From positions 496,001 through 560,000 of the forward strand of contig JACGCM010002238.1 of the NCBI GenBank assembly GCA_014058105.1: 64,000 nt of DNA, given 5' to 3'. This stretch comes from Kingdonia uniflora (taxonomy: Eukaryota; Streptophyta; Magnoliopsida; Ranunculales; Circaeasteraceae). Each line of letters opens with the position of its first letter. The first letter of the stretch is position 1. Below are positions 10,166 to 21,176 of this stretch, one piece after another. The notes below the pieces were generated by a model. That model did no database searches and had not been told where the DNA came from. It saw only the letters and a list, made by a program, of their open reading frames with translations. The position numbers and the translations under genes are program-made.

Positions 10166-10500
10166 ATTGTTAAGATATAGTCTCACATTGGGTATTCAAG
10201 CCTTGCACCTCAATAATATAAAATTATAGGGCTACTCCTCTCATTGTCAATTGGTTTTGAGATGGAACCTTCAGTTCTAATATGATACAGTGGGTCTTTC
10301 TTCCACATGTCGAATCAAACGGCCCACGTGCTACTTGCGTCACCTAAATATTTGTCAAAAATTATGCTACACGTGATGGGGCGTGTTAAGATATATAGTT
10401 CCACATCGGGTATTGAAGCCTTGCACCTCAATAATATAAGATTCAGGGCACCTCGTGTCATTACCAATTGGTTTTGTGATAGAACCTCCAGTTGTAATAG
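10166..10500 (+). repeat. Direct repeat pair of about 105 bp, TRIM- or solo-LTR-like
   Basis: Two similar blocks start near 10167 and 10388 with gttaagatata and share the ccttgcacctcaataatata block, then the caattggttttg and gaacct words. They are about 220 bp apart. Short direct repeats around a tiny non-coding core resemble a terminal-repeat retrotransposon in miniature, but I did not find a primer binding site or target duplication. Confidence 0.5.
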
Positions 10501-10529
10501 ATATAATAGAAACAATTAAAGATTTTTTG

Positions 10530-11130
10530 CAATTTATTGTATATATTATATTCCTTAGTTTATTGTTATTCTTCTGTAGTTAGAGTATCTCTCCACCCAA
10601 TGATTCTCTTTGGGAGGGCTTGTACATGAAAAGTCGTCTTTGATCCTCCTAAATCTTCTTTTGTCTTGATCTCATCTGCATTTTCTCTCCAGGAAGATAC
10701 TGTTATTTCTTCCTTGCAGCTTTGTATTTATAAAACACCAAAACTTGTGTAGATAATATTTTCTTTTTAATACGACATACATTTTCACAACATGAAATAT
10801 ACATGTTTGTATGTAGAGGTCTACCTTGTTGTCATGGAGCTTGGCTCATGTAAATGAAGTTCAGATTTTAACAACTGAGATACCCTAGGCTGCCATTTAT
10901 GCCAACATCTATTCTCTTGATAAAGTTTGGATCTTAATGATAGGATCGAAGGAGCAGTTCGAATCTTGACAGCCTTTGTTAGGTCATCTTCTTTTTGAAC
11001 TTTAGTTATAGACCTGCTCAAGATGCTAAATTTATACAATTTGTTATAATAAATATTTATATAGTCCATCGCATGGAAATGAATATCTCAATTACTCAAT
11101 ACAACAACACAACCCCTCTAGTTTTGTAAA
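10530..11130. other. Upstream DNA of the broken GSTU copy
   Basis: Non-coding, AT-rich. It should contain the old promoter of the GSTU pseudogene, but no as-1-like pair comparable to that at 7457 was seen. Minus-strand open frames show no recognisable family. Confidence 0.4.
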
Positions 11131-11134
11131 AGAG

Positions 11135-11747
11135 CTGCAACAATTAGATGACCTAACCCTTCTTGATTTCTGGCGAAGCCCATTTGGGATGAGAATGAGA
11201 TTAGCTCTTGCAGAAAAGGGGATTGAGTATGAATCCAAAGAAGAAAATCTCCAACAAAAGAGCCCATTGCTTCTCAAATCAAACCCTATCCACACAAAAA
11301 TTCCAACTCTCATACACAATGGAAAACCCATCTGTGAATCTCTAGTCATTTTGCAATACATTGATGAAACTTGGAATGATAGATCCCCATTGTTACCCAC
11401 TGATCCGTTCGAAAGAGCACAAGCGAGGTTTCAGGCCGACTACATCGACAAAAACGTGTACAATACCATGTGGAGAATCTTGTGGAAAGGCGCCGAAGAC
11501 GAGAAACAGCTGTAAAGGAGTTGATTGAGTGTTTAAAGATGATTGAAGGAGAGCATAGGCAAAAGCTGTATTTTGGAGGTGAGAACTTGGGATTTGTGAA
11601 TGTCATGTTAGTCCCATTTTACTCTTGATTTTATGCTTACAAGACTTGTGGGAATGTGAATATTGAAGCAGAGTGCCCAAAACTTGTGTGGCTTTGGGTA
11701 GGAGGTGTTTTGAAGGAGTGTTTCTAAATCACGTCCTGATCAACATA
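11135..11747 (+). pseudogene. Tau GST pseudogene, 5' part, interrupted by a Helitron
   Basis: This is a paralogue of the GSTU gene at 7627. DLTLLDFWRSPFGMRMR, NPIHTKIPTLIHNG and YIDETW are recognisable, and the catalytic-serine position is kept, though W-P-S is now W-R-S. There is no in-frame ATG at the expected start. A frameshift near 11505 is followed, in the other frame, by KLYFGGENLGFVNV; a TGA replaces tryptophan at about 11626, and more indels follow after AECPKLV. The coding similarity runs to PDQH at 11747, exactly where the Helitron begins, and resumes at 23265. Confidence 0.93.
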
Positions 11748-12269
11748 TCTATAATACTAAAGGAATAACTATGCCATGAGAATCAATCTCGGCTGTTGAT
11801 CATCCTACCCTACACATGTTGAGAAAAATATATGTTTTAGTTTATAACACAACCGTTAGATCATAAGAGTTATTTAGTATACTCTCAAAATTTATTTAAT
11901 ATTAAATTGCCCCTATTTCGTATATACCAAATGTCCAAATCCCAATCTCAATCGTAATTAGGTGATGAAAGAACGGGTATAAATGGAAGTTCAGCACATA
12001 ATTTTTTGTATATACGAAATAAGCCTAAATTTGCCAAATGATTCGGCTTCTATGTCTTCATCATTTCTTCTACTCCAAGAGAACGTCATCTCCTCCTCAA
12101 TCTGATGATGCGCAACGAAGATGAAAGTCTACGAAATTATTTACAATTCCTCAACCAACACCTCCCTCTCTCTTCTCTTCAAATCGACCTTCTAGGGTTT
12201 CTAATCGTATATCTTTGAAGCCTCTTTTTTGTTTGTTACTTTCGTTCTGGCTTGCCTTTTACAACGTTA
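11748..12269 (+). other. Helitron 5' region
   Basis: The first about 200 bases after the TC end are AT-rich terminal sequence (cggctgttgatcat, cgttagatcat words). The next part, about 12040-12250, is CT-rich and may be a captured leader, but I could not link it to a gene. Confidence 0.5.
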
Positions 12270-13207
12270 GGAGAGAAAAAATGACAACAAGTGGCGGCGA
12301 AGTTTGAAGGCTCAACATCGTCGGTGGTGTTGAGGTGTGATATATGCTTTTGAGTTGTCTAAGACTCAAAAGATCTAGAAACTATCTCCGTGCTATATTT
12401 TAATTGCAGGGGTTTATCTCTTGTTCGTATTGAACTGTGCTAATTAGGTCCATAATTCTTTATTCAGATTGGTCCTCTTCGTTGTTGGCCTGAAGGTTTG
12501 TGCCTTTCAAGGTCAATTGGCGACATGGATGTCGGGGAATTCATAGTCCCTGTACCATATGTTAAACAAGTGAAGGAACTGTACAGTTAACTTTTTCATC
12601 TCCACTTCTTTTTTCCATAAAGCACATTCTTGATATGTCCATTTGATATCCTACTTATAAACTATTCAGCTAAGAGTCCTAATTTGGAATATTTTTCTGT
12701 CGGTAAACCAGTTATCAAATGCAGGGGGGAGGCTTATAATCGCATCTGATGGCATTTGGGATGCAATTTCCTCTAAAATGGCTGTAAAATCTTGTCGTGG
12801 GCTGCCCGCTCGTAGAGCTTGCTTCTAAACAAGTGGTTAAGGTGATTGAAACCTGTCAATACGCTCGTTTCTCCTTGAAGTAGAGTTGTAGTCATTTACT
12901 TACTAGCAAGGCCCTTCTGATATTTTAGGATGCCTATATCATCACAGTGACACGTTTTTTTTCATTATTGAATAGGAAGTACTGAGGAGTAGAGGACTGA
13001 AGGATGACAACTTGCATTGTTGTTGATATAATTTCTCCCGATAATTCATTACCACCTTCACCCTCTCCAAAGAAGTAAAGCAAGCTAAGATCACTTATCT
13101 TCAGAAAGAGATCTCATGATTCTGTAAGTAAACTTGCAAAGAAGCTATTCGTTGTTGGTATTGTGGAAGAACTATTTGAAGAAGACTCGGCCATGCTTGC
13201 AGACAGG
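12270..13207 (+). pseudogene. Captured PP2C protein phosphatase fragment with introns
   Basis: Four exon-like blocks in family order: TTSGGEV(stop)RLNIVGGVE at 12280-12331; IGPLRCWPEGLCLSRSIGDMDVGEF at 12472-12579; GGRLIIASDGIWDAISSKM at 12726-12842; and a block after 12976 that reads SRGLKDDN, then a PS-rich stretch, then VGIVEELFEEDSAMLADR up to 13207. These match the C-terminal half of a plant PP2C, a metal-dependent Ser/Thr phosphatase; SDGIWD contains the conserved metal-binding aspartate. GT..AG boundaries are kept at several introns. A stop in the first block and frame changes in the third and fourth make it non-functional. The catalytic N-terminal half is absent. Confidence 0.88.
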
Positions 13208-13210
13208 TTG

Positions 13211-13840
13211 GTACATTTAGTTGTGCCATAGTTTCTAAACTTCTATATTTAAGTAATGATGTATTTCATGTATGGGAAACAAAGGAAAATGAAACCAAAT
13301 TTCTGAATAACCAATTTCGTTGTGTTTTATTTGTGAGAAAAGTGAGGGAAAAGAAACTCACTATCCTATCAATTATAATCAACAAACAAAAGCTCTTATC
13401 TAAACTTTATATTTCTAGAGAATATCTTGAGAGAGTTCATAAGAGTTAATCCACTGAAAAAAGTTGTACTAAGAGACTTCGATGAGAACAAAAAATATAA
13501 GAATACGAAGACAAAAATTATGAAATTAGAAATGTAAAGAAGGAAACTTGTACCTACAAAATATAAAGCTATATATGCATATTGAAAGTAACAAGAGCTA
13601 CAGTGAAGCATGACTCCTTTTAAAAGGTGTAGTCAAAAAACTCACAAAACAACACCTCGCCTTTTCAAGGGGTAGTTGACTCTATCTTGTGTTTTGAAGA
13701 GCATAGTGAATTCCAGGTGAGCTTTGATCACAATTCACACGAGCTACTGTGACCATATACATGTTTTTGCTAAGAAAATGTTACCAGCGATTAACATGGA
13801 AATACTATACTTTTAAGTAAGTTATATCATGATTGACAAC
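13211..13840. other. Intervening Helitron sequence, nothing recognised
   Basis: AT-rich, possibly intron or 3' flank of one of the neighbouring captured genes. No coding similarity was seen. Confidence 0.4.
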
Positions 13841-13845
13841 CAAAG

Positions 13846-15000
13846 CTTTGGTTACGGAGCTCAAGTTAATGTCGAAAGAGGTAATATAGTCTTCCACAAA
13901 CCTATTGATTATATCCTTGAGTCACAAGTTTATCCATTTTATAGAAATGCTTTACCTACACATTTAATTTATTGTTCTTGAAGGTTGAAAACAATGAACT
14001 AGCAGATGTCAGATGTCGCCGCTGTTAGTGCGGGTAACAACTATGAAGTGGGACAAATGATAGTTGAAGCTATGAGTAAGGTGGGTAGGAAGGGTGTTGT
14101 GACTCTCGAGGTAGGAAAAAGCTCGGAGAACAACCTTTATGTCGTCGAAGGGATGCAGTTTGATCGTGGCTATATCTCCCCTTACTTTGTCACAGATAGT
14201 GAGAAAATGACTGTAGAATTTGAAAACTGTAAGGTATGTGTGTATTGAAAGGCCTTTTATGTTTTGCTAGACTGTTGCCATTTTTACTGCATGATTTTCC
14301 TAACGGCTTATTTTTTTCCACATAGTTACTTCTTGTTGGCAAGAAGATCACAAACACAAGGAATCTCATCCCCGTTCCTGAAGAAGCTATCAGGTGAGGA
14401 TATCCAATCTTAATTATTGCTGAGGATATCGAACAAGAGGTTTTTGCAACCCTTGTTGTTAACAAGCTTAGGGGGTATTGAAGATTGCCGCTCTGAAAGC
14501 TATTGGATTTGGAGAACGCAAGAGCCAGTATCTCGATGACATTGCCATTCTGACTGGAGGTCAGTACCAAACTATGACGAGTTCAATCTATTTAGACTTT
14601 TTTTCCTTATTGTTGTCGAGTTTCTGAGTGGCTGACACAATTTGTTTCCAGCAACTGTCATTAGAGAGGAGGTTGTTCTAAGTTTGGACAAAGCTGAATC
14701 GAAGGTTTTGGGCCATGCTGCGAAGGTGGTGCTCACCAAGGAAGTAACCACAATTGTTGGCAATGGAAGTTCTCAGGATGTCGTTAATAAAAGTTTCTCA
14801 GATCCGAAACTTTATAGAGGTTTGCCTCAATCAACTACGTTCTTTAGCAATTGGTGTGTCCATTGCAACGATTTAACTTTCAGTACTTTGTGGTATTATA
14901 GTTTGGTTGTAATGGTTGTAGAGCATGAATATGAGAAAGAAAAACTTAATGAAAGAATTGCCAAACTCTCTGGTGGTGTTGCGGTCATTCAGGTAAGCTT
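13846..15000 (+). pseudogene. CPN60B: Captured chloroplast chaperonin 60 beta fragment with introns
   Basis: Exon-like blocks encode the middle of chloroplast Cpn60-beta (the Rubisco-binding chaperonin): VTELKLMSKE near 13857-13890; then [15 protein letters not shown] to FENCK (about 13985-14233); then KKITNTRNLIPVPEEAIR (14327-14393) running on through [16 protein letters not shown] and [17 protein letters not shown] (to about 14561); [20 protein letters not shown] (about 14652-14820); and [20 protein letters not shown] ending at a gtaagc donor near 14993. A 7-bp tandem duplication (agatgtc) at about 14006-14020 shifts the frame at ADVAAVS, and single-base changes break the third block. Both termini of the protein are absent. 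Confidence 0.92.
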
Positions 15001-15009
15001 TGATTAGTC

Positions 15010-16200
15010 TTTATTAAAGCTAACTTGGAAGAAATAATTTTACGTCTCAATGGACGATAAAGTTTGAACGTGTTATGAGAGACAGTACGAAGGTGTCATC
15101 CGAACACGCAACATGTACATCAGATTTAGATCTGATCCTATCCCTCAACTACACTAATTAACATCTATCTGTCCAATGACATGTGATTCACGTTAAATTA
15201 ATGAGACGCTGATGTTTACGAGTTCTAAGAATTCTTACAACTTTTTTTTGACATCTCACTCCAATGTTATAATATACTCATGCATATTAGCTTAAATATA
15301 TCCAATTTTATTCATTTTGACCTTGATATATTTAGCATTTCATCAGTATGATATAAAATTACTCAAATCATCATTTAGTTGTCGCGTTTTCTTGTTTCAT
15401 TTGCCTAGGATTTAAATACTCTGCTCGCGATACCCCCTTCAGATTCTCGTGTTACCCCAAAACTCAAGTCTCAAACTTGGATTTTCAAAAATATTAAGAT
15501 AGAGATCGACTTGAGTTATTTTGATTGAATTTTGAGATTTTTCATCAGGTTTATATTAGGTTGGTAGGTTTTTTTGTTTTGTTATTGTGTAGGTTTAGAA
15601 TTGAGTCTATTTTACTGAGTTCCTGTTTAGAAATGAGAATTTGTACTAAAAAATAGCTTTCTTCAAGTGGGGTTTTTATTTTTTACCATTTTTATTGATA
15701 TCATCTGTATAGAAAAGGTAGTGGCTTTTGTTACTTCAACCTTAATGAGTGTCATGAGATAAGATTTTAGTTCAATTAAGTTTAAAATTGAGTCTATTTT
15801 ATTGAGTTCATGTTTGGAAATGAAAATCTGTAATAAAAAATAGTTTTCTTTATGTGGGGTTTTCATTTTTCACCATTTTTATTGATATCATCTGTATAGA
15901 AAAGGTAGTGGTTTTTCTTACTTCGACCTTAATGAGTGTCATAAGATAAAATTTTAGTTCAATTATCTCATGATTAGTATGATATCAGATATGTATAAGG
16001 TTTTTCTTTTAGAGATAGGCTTATATAGTATTTTAGTTTAATCTTGAGGTGGGTGTTTGCAGCAATGAATGTATATAGAAATGAGATTTTTTTTGTAGAG
16101 TTTTCTGTTATTAGTTCAATCGATTCGTTTATGATATTAGTTTAAATATATTTAATTGAGTAACTGAACTTCTTTAGTTGTTGCTATCTATTTTCAGGTC
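15010..16200. other. Non-coding Helitron interior
   Basis: AT-rich sequence without recognised genes. It contains the tandem repeat at 15592-15965 described separately. Part of it may be the intron downstream of the captured Cpn60-beta exon or upstream DNA of the OTU fragment. Confidence 0.4.
15592..15965 (+). repeat. Tandem direct repeat, two units of about 187 bp
   Basis: The units share aattgagtctatttta, attgatatcatctgtata, gaaaaggtagtggtttt, ccttaatgagtgtcat and attttagttcaatta in the same order. They differ by scattered substitutions, so the duplication is not recent. Confidence 0.85.
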
Positions 16201-16217
16201 TTTGCGTTTTTAATAGC

Positions 16218-17110
16218 ATGGAAAATATCGTACTCCAAAGGGTCATTCCATCAGACAACAGTTGCCTCTTCAATGCTGTCGGGTGAGCTTCTGATAGACA
16301 TACATGTTTTCCATTGAATTCTGATATGTAGAGATGGGCAGTTTTTTTTTCTTAATCATATCTAATATATTTTTATTTACAGGTATGTAATGGAACATGA
16401 CAAACAGAAAGCGTTGGAATTAAGACAGGTTATACTCTATAGCTTACACTTTGTAGTTCCTGGTGTTGAAATGGACATTTATGCCATGTTTCCCTTTCAA
16501 TTTCGGTATCATCAAGACACAAGACCTAACAATTAAGATATAATACAGGATCTAATTGTTCATACCTACATTTTAGGTTACCACGACCAACAAAGTTATC
16601 GTATCAATGTAACTTTATCTTATCTTTTTTGGTATATTTGATTTATACTACACTTTAAGTTGAATGGAAAAGATCATTTTGCTACAACATTAAAACAATG
16701 CTGGTCCTAGGACTTTGACTGCCCAAACAGATCTCCCAAACTGGTTAAATTCTTTAACAGTGTCGAAAAAACTTGATTTGGCCGCTTTACCTCAACGAAT
16801 AAAATTTGGATTTTTTTTAAAACGTACTATGTTACATAATAATAGACAAGACAAGTTGATAGACATACTATGTTCCATAATCCTGTGAATTTAGACTGAA
16901 AAATACCTGATTTTTAGCAAACTGATAGACGTAGAAATACATAGGATTAATACACCTAAAAGTATCATTTTGTTAATCCCGATTTATTAATTTCTAATGT
17001 TAGTAGCATTTTCTTATTTTCAGGCACTTATCACTGTTGGAGCTAATAAGTATAAAAAAACATCTAATAGAAGGCACAAAGAGCTGAAGCATCTCCAACA
17101 GTCTCTCAGG
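16218..17110 (+). pseudogene. Captured OTU-type deubiquitinase fragment
   Basis: An ATG at 16218 opens MENIVLQRVIPSDNSCLFNAVG, ending at a gtgagc donor (16282). The next block, 16383-16428, reads YVMEHDKQKALELRQ and ends at a GT donor. SDNSCLFNAVG holds the conserved aspartate and catalytic cysteine of OTU ubiquitin thioesterases of the OTU1/YOD1-like type. A third exon-like block (17024-17110) has an acceptor and a gtacaa donor and reads on from ALITVGANKYKK, which I could not assign with certainty. The histidine part of the domain is missing, so it cannot be a working protease. The splice sites of the first two blocks look intact. Confidence 0.8.
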
Positions 17111-17158
17111 TACAATGAAGATGTCTATATTCAATGTACTTGTAGATTTACTCTAAGA

Positions 17159-18035
17159 TGAAGAAGGACTCTACAAGGATTAGCTTGAGAAGAATTATCT
17201 TTACTTAGAGATAGAGTTTTAGTCTGAAAACAAGTCTCTCCTATCTCCTATAAATAGGAGAGCAGTTCCATGTATTTTACATCTCAATTTCCAAGGAATA
17301 AAGCTTACAATTTTTAGTATCTATCTCTATCTCTCTATTTTATTTTATGCTTTTAGTTTAAGCTGTGATCAACACCATTAATGGAGAGCTAATCTCCTTA
17401 GCTTAGGCTAAGGATTGAACCTCCGGTGAAGTGAGCTAAATTAATGTTAATAGTAGTTTAGATCTAGAATTAGTCTTCAATTCTCTGATTTGTAGTTACG
17501 AAGAGTTGATCTAGCCATGACAACTTTAAGTTACTACAAATATGAGGAAGATGTCGAATTAGCCATATTCGATTGTTTTCACGCCCAAAGAGAATTCTAG
17601 ATCACTAGAGTTAATATTTTCCACCTAGCCATGGAAAGAAGTTTATAAACTCTAGATCCGATTGTCTATGAACGACGAAGTTCTTACTTAGGGTTTTAGC
17701 CACAAAGCCTAGATCTTAGACTCGAATAGACGTAGCTATGGCTATTACGTGCGGATAGAAGCTACCATTTTCATATCGTTTAGTAAACTAAGTCGGAGGT
17801 GATCCAAAGCCTAGGTTCTTTTCCTTATAAATATACCGAAAATTAGTAATTTAGATTTATGTTTTTGATCAAAACCTTTTTATCAAAATTAGTTTAGATT
17901 CGTTTATTAGTTAATTAGGAAATTATATTTTTAATACGTTTACTCCCCGTGGATTTGACCCCCGCTTACCCTTACTATATTACGACACCCGTATTTTTGA
18001 GCGGGGTATTTAAAGACCGAGTTTTTCTCGCATCA
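17159..18035 (+). mobile_element. LTR-like insertion inside the Helitron (solo LTR or fragment)
   Basis: The stretch has a TATA-like cctataaataggag near 17240, an aataaagc signal near 17299, a long AT-rich transcribed-looking part and a TG...CA frame if taken from 17159 to 18035. This resembles an LTR without internal region. No target duplication was confirmed, so the limits are tentative. Confidence 0.4.
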
Positions 18036-18480
18036 CAAGCTTTCGAACAACTCAAGTGGATACTTATTATCATCTTCAGCAAAGTACACAATCCCATCTA
18101 GTTTATGACATCCAATATGTTCAAGCACAGTATTCCTCTGATGAACTCCTTTATCCTTCACATTCGTAGATTTTTTTCGTACATACAAGATACTTATACA
18201 TAACTCCACTTCTCCTCTAAATCTTTGAAGTTTCCATCGTAACTGCATTATATTCCACCACAGTCCACAAAACCGGTGGCTTTGTTAACCGTAACCTGAC
18301 TCAACCTACTCAAAAAATACCCCTAAAGCACCCGATTATATGTCGGAGTCACAATAATCAACTGTCTAATACCCCTATCTCCCTCTTCTTCATCCAAATC
18401 CTCCAATAACCCAACCCCAACACCCAACTTTACCGCCTCCAAAACAATCTTCTCCCCACTAATATCTCCATAATGTGATT
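18033..18480 (-). pseudogene. Captured GT43 glycosyltransferase fragment (IRX9/IRX14-like), inverted
   Basis: Read on the minus strand from about 18460: RQLIIVTPTYNRVL, then FLSRLSQV, then [20 protein letters not shown], then [24 protein letters not shown] ending near 18045. These are the conserved segments of the GT43 family, Golgi enzymes of xylan backbone synthesis; the FAEDDN segment corresponds to the DxD-like nucleotide-sugar site. Stops and frame changes occur, for instance after TPTYNRVL. It is the only captured piece in opposite orientation. The rest of the enzyme is missing. Confidence 0.82.
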
Positions 18481-18489
18481 ATATTGGTA

Positions 18490-19280
18490 TCATACAATAG
18501 TTATAGCTTTTTCACAGATGGAAGCTTGTCATCTTAGCGTCCAACATGAGTCAACTACATTACAAATCCTTTAAGAAATACCCAGGTGAGCTCTTCATAT
18601 GTCAAATTTCACTATTTTATTTTCTAAGGGTATACTTTCAGCCGTACGTATATACTATATGCGAGCCTGTCTAGAATACTATCTTTACAGATCAAGTATT
18701 TTTATAAAGAAAAGAAAAAGAAATTCCATTGAATTTCCTCAATTGAAAGTTATTTTGCTATTAAAATATTGAGTTCTATATGCAGGTTAGGGTGTCAACT
18801 TAGTTTGAGTGTTAACCTAGTGTTGTGTGTTTCTGTTAATTCTTGTTTATGATGTAACTACGTATTTTTTCTTGTAGACATATTTGTACTCGATGGAATT
18901 TCCTATTTTAGCTAAAAAAAATGCTTCACCAGATTGCCATTTTTACAGTCACAACTATGTGATCAATAGTTTATATGTGTTTAGTCAAGTTATGTATTTC
19001 TAGAGGATGAAATTATACATTGGAGTTGTTTTTTTTTTGGGTAAAAGAAGACGATTAATTCGTACAAATTTTCAGGAGGACAACACAGATTGCCAAAGTA
19101 TCAACAATGGCTTTGGCAATTTTCACAATCCTCAACAACACCATAGCTTTCGTCACCGTCAAGTACTAGAGATCGACTTTGGCATTATACACCATTCCGA
19201 AGAACAAACTTGAAGCATAACTATTCTAAAGTTCATTTTTTGATATATAATCACGTATTTATTTTTGTTATTCTTTACCT
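18490..19280. other. Non-coding Helitron interior upstream of the P450 fragment
   Basis: No family is recognised. A short open run at 19108-19215 could be decayed exon sequence of the P450 gene, but the match is not convincing. Confidence 0.35.
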
Positions 19281-19284
19281 GCAG

Positions 19285-20740
19285 ATGATATTTTATTTAA
19301 CAACTAAGAAGATGATTAATTATGATGAAGTAAAGTCGGGTCAGAAGCTATGGGAAAAATTTGCTGATGTCATAAAGGGTCTAATATCCTTCCCTTTGAA
19401 CATTCCTGGGACTATTCATTATAAATGCCTACAGGTAGATATTTATATGTGCACCAAAAACTTTGGTTTGATTAAAATTGCAAATAGTATTGGTCTTGAC
19501 TCACTATCAAGTTTATATAATCAGGGGCGAAAAAAGGCAATGAAGTTGCTAAAGGATATGCTAGCGGAGAGGCGTGTTAAGGCTTCACCTGAGAAGGGCC
19601 ATGGTGATTTCATGGATCTCATCATGGAGGAACTAAAGAAATAAGAGATGATATTAACTGAGGGGTTTGCTCTAGACTTAATGTTTGTGCTTCTCTTTGC
19701 TAGCTTTGAGACAACTTCGTCAGCTCTAACATTGGCATTCAAGATTCTGGCCGATTACCCTTTAGTTGTTGAAGAACTAGCAGTTCGTACTAGTACTACT
19801 TTTGAGTCTGCTGCATATATATGTACTCTATTTATTTTTGAACATTTAAAACTAACTATTTCTCAGAGAGAGCATGAATCGATTCTAGGAAGCAGGGAAA
19901 ACGTTGATTCAACAATCACATAGACAAAATATAAATCAATGATTTTCATCTCTATGGTAAGGTCTAGCTGATACATTACTTTTGTACCCTGAATACTCCA
20001 AACCTGATGCTACTATGGGGAAACTTGATTATGTTATCACCTGATGTTGTAGGTTATTAGTGAAATAGTAAGGTTGGCGAATATTGTACCTGGGGTTTTC
20101 AAAAAAACAATCAAAGAGGTTGATATAAACGATATGTACGTCTAAAACTAGTATGTTATGTACATATTAATTCACGACACTCTTGCAACATCTTGTCAAT
20201 CTTCATTTTCTTGTGTATTTGTCAGGATATACGATTCCAGTAATGGTTTGTCCTCACGCCGTTCATTTGAACCCTGTCAAGTATGAGGATCCTCTTGTCT
20301 TCAATCCATGGCGATGGGAGGTTAGTGTTTGTATATTTTTTGTAGTCCATTCTCAACACACATAACTAAATTAAGGTGTTTATCTGGTATTACAGCAACC
20401 AGGGATGGAAACGAGTGTTGGGTCTAAGAACTTCATTGCATTCTGTGGGGGTCCAAGATATTGTACATGAGCAGACTTTGCGAAGCTGCAAATGACCGTA
20501 TTTTTTCATTGCTTGGTCACAAAGTACAAGTACTACTAGTAGTATTATGAGCGGGGCATAAACAATATCATTTTCTATTACAATTACTTTACAATTACAG
20601 GTATGAGGACATGAAGATATAACTGAAGTAATCAATATTTGTAATTTTCAAGTGGTTGATAGTGAAGGGAGGGGACATAGTCAGAAGGCCTGATTTGATT
20701 TTTCCTTATGGCATTCATATCCAACTCACTGAAAAATAAG
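19285..20740 (+). pseudogene. Captured cytochrome P450 fragment, CYP87A-like, C-terminal two thirds
   Basis: Exon-like blocks in order: a TTKKMINYD...FADVIKGLISFPLNIPGT block (19285-19434); GRKKAMKLLKDMLAERR to DLMFVLLFASFETTSSALTL (about 19525-19782), where FASFETTS is the oxygen-binding I-helix motif; REHESILGSREN (about 19868-19960); EIVRLANIVPGVF (near 20060); GYTIPVMVCPHAVHLNP and YEDPLVFNPWRWE (20226-20319); and NFIAFCGGPRYCT (near 20430-20470), the heme-cysteine loop. The tail reads GGDIV to LIFPYGIHIQLTEK in another frame. A TAA at 19642 replaces the residue after EELKK, a TGA follows the heme loop, and there are further frame changes. The N-terminal membrane anchor is not recognisable. 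The CYP87A assignment rests on motif resemblance only. Confidence 0.88.
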
Positions 20741-20744
20741 GAAA

Positions 20745-21170
20745 TGAAAGCAAGACAGTGGTCTAATTAAGATTTTTGGCACCCCTCCATTTGAGTCCTT
20801 TTGCCAATGTATAGTTTATGAGAATGATGTAAATATGTTATAATGCTTTTATTATTCTAAAGTAATATTCAATGCAACCTCTGTACTGGAGAAATGTTAA
20901 AACGGAATGGTTGCCCATACAAGTTGAAAGGATTGGTAGAACTTGTAACAAAAGAAGGAAGTATATGTTTTGTGTTCCATTTTGTCTTATGAGTGATCCT
21001 TACCATCTACTTGTTGCTAGTAGGGGGTGATCCTTACCATCTACTTGTTTTGCAACATAACTTATCAACAAGAATCAGCTGGTATTAGGAGATACTATAT
21101 TGTTCCTTCCTTTTCTGATATTTATGAATTCAAGTCCCGTTAGATTGTACTTTATGTTGTTGTTGTGTTG
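20745..21170. other. 3' flank of the P450 fragment, non-coding
   Basis: Contains a short tandem duplication, gtgatccttaccatctactt, twice at about 20993-21046. No gene was recognised. Confidence 0.5.
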
Positions 21171-21176
21171 TTACAG

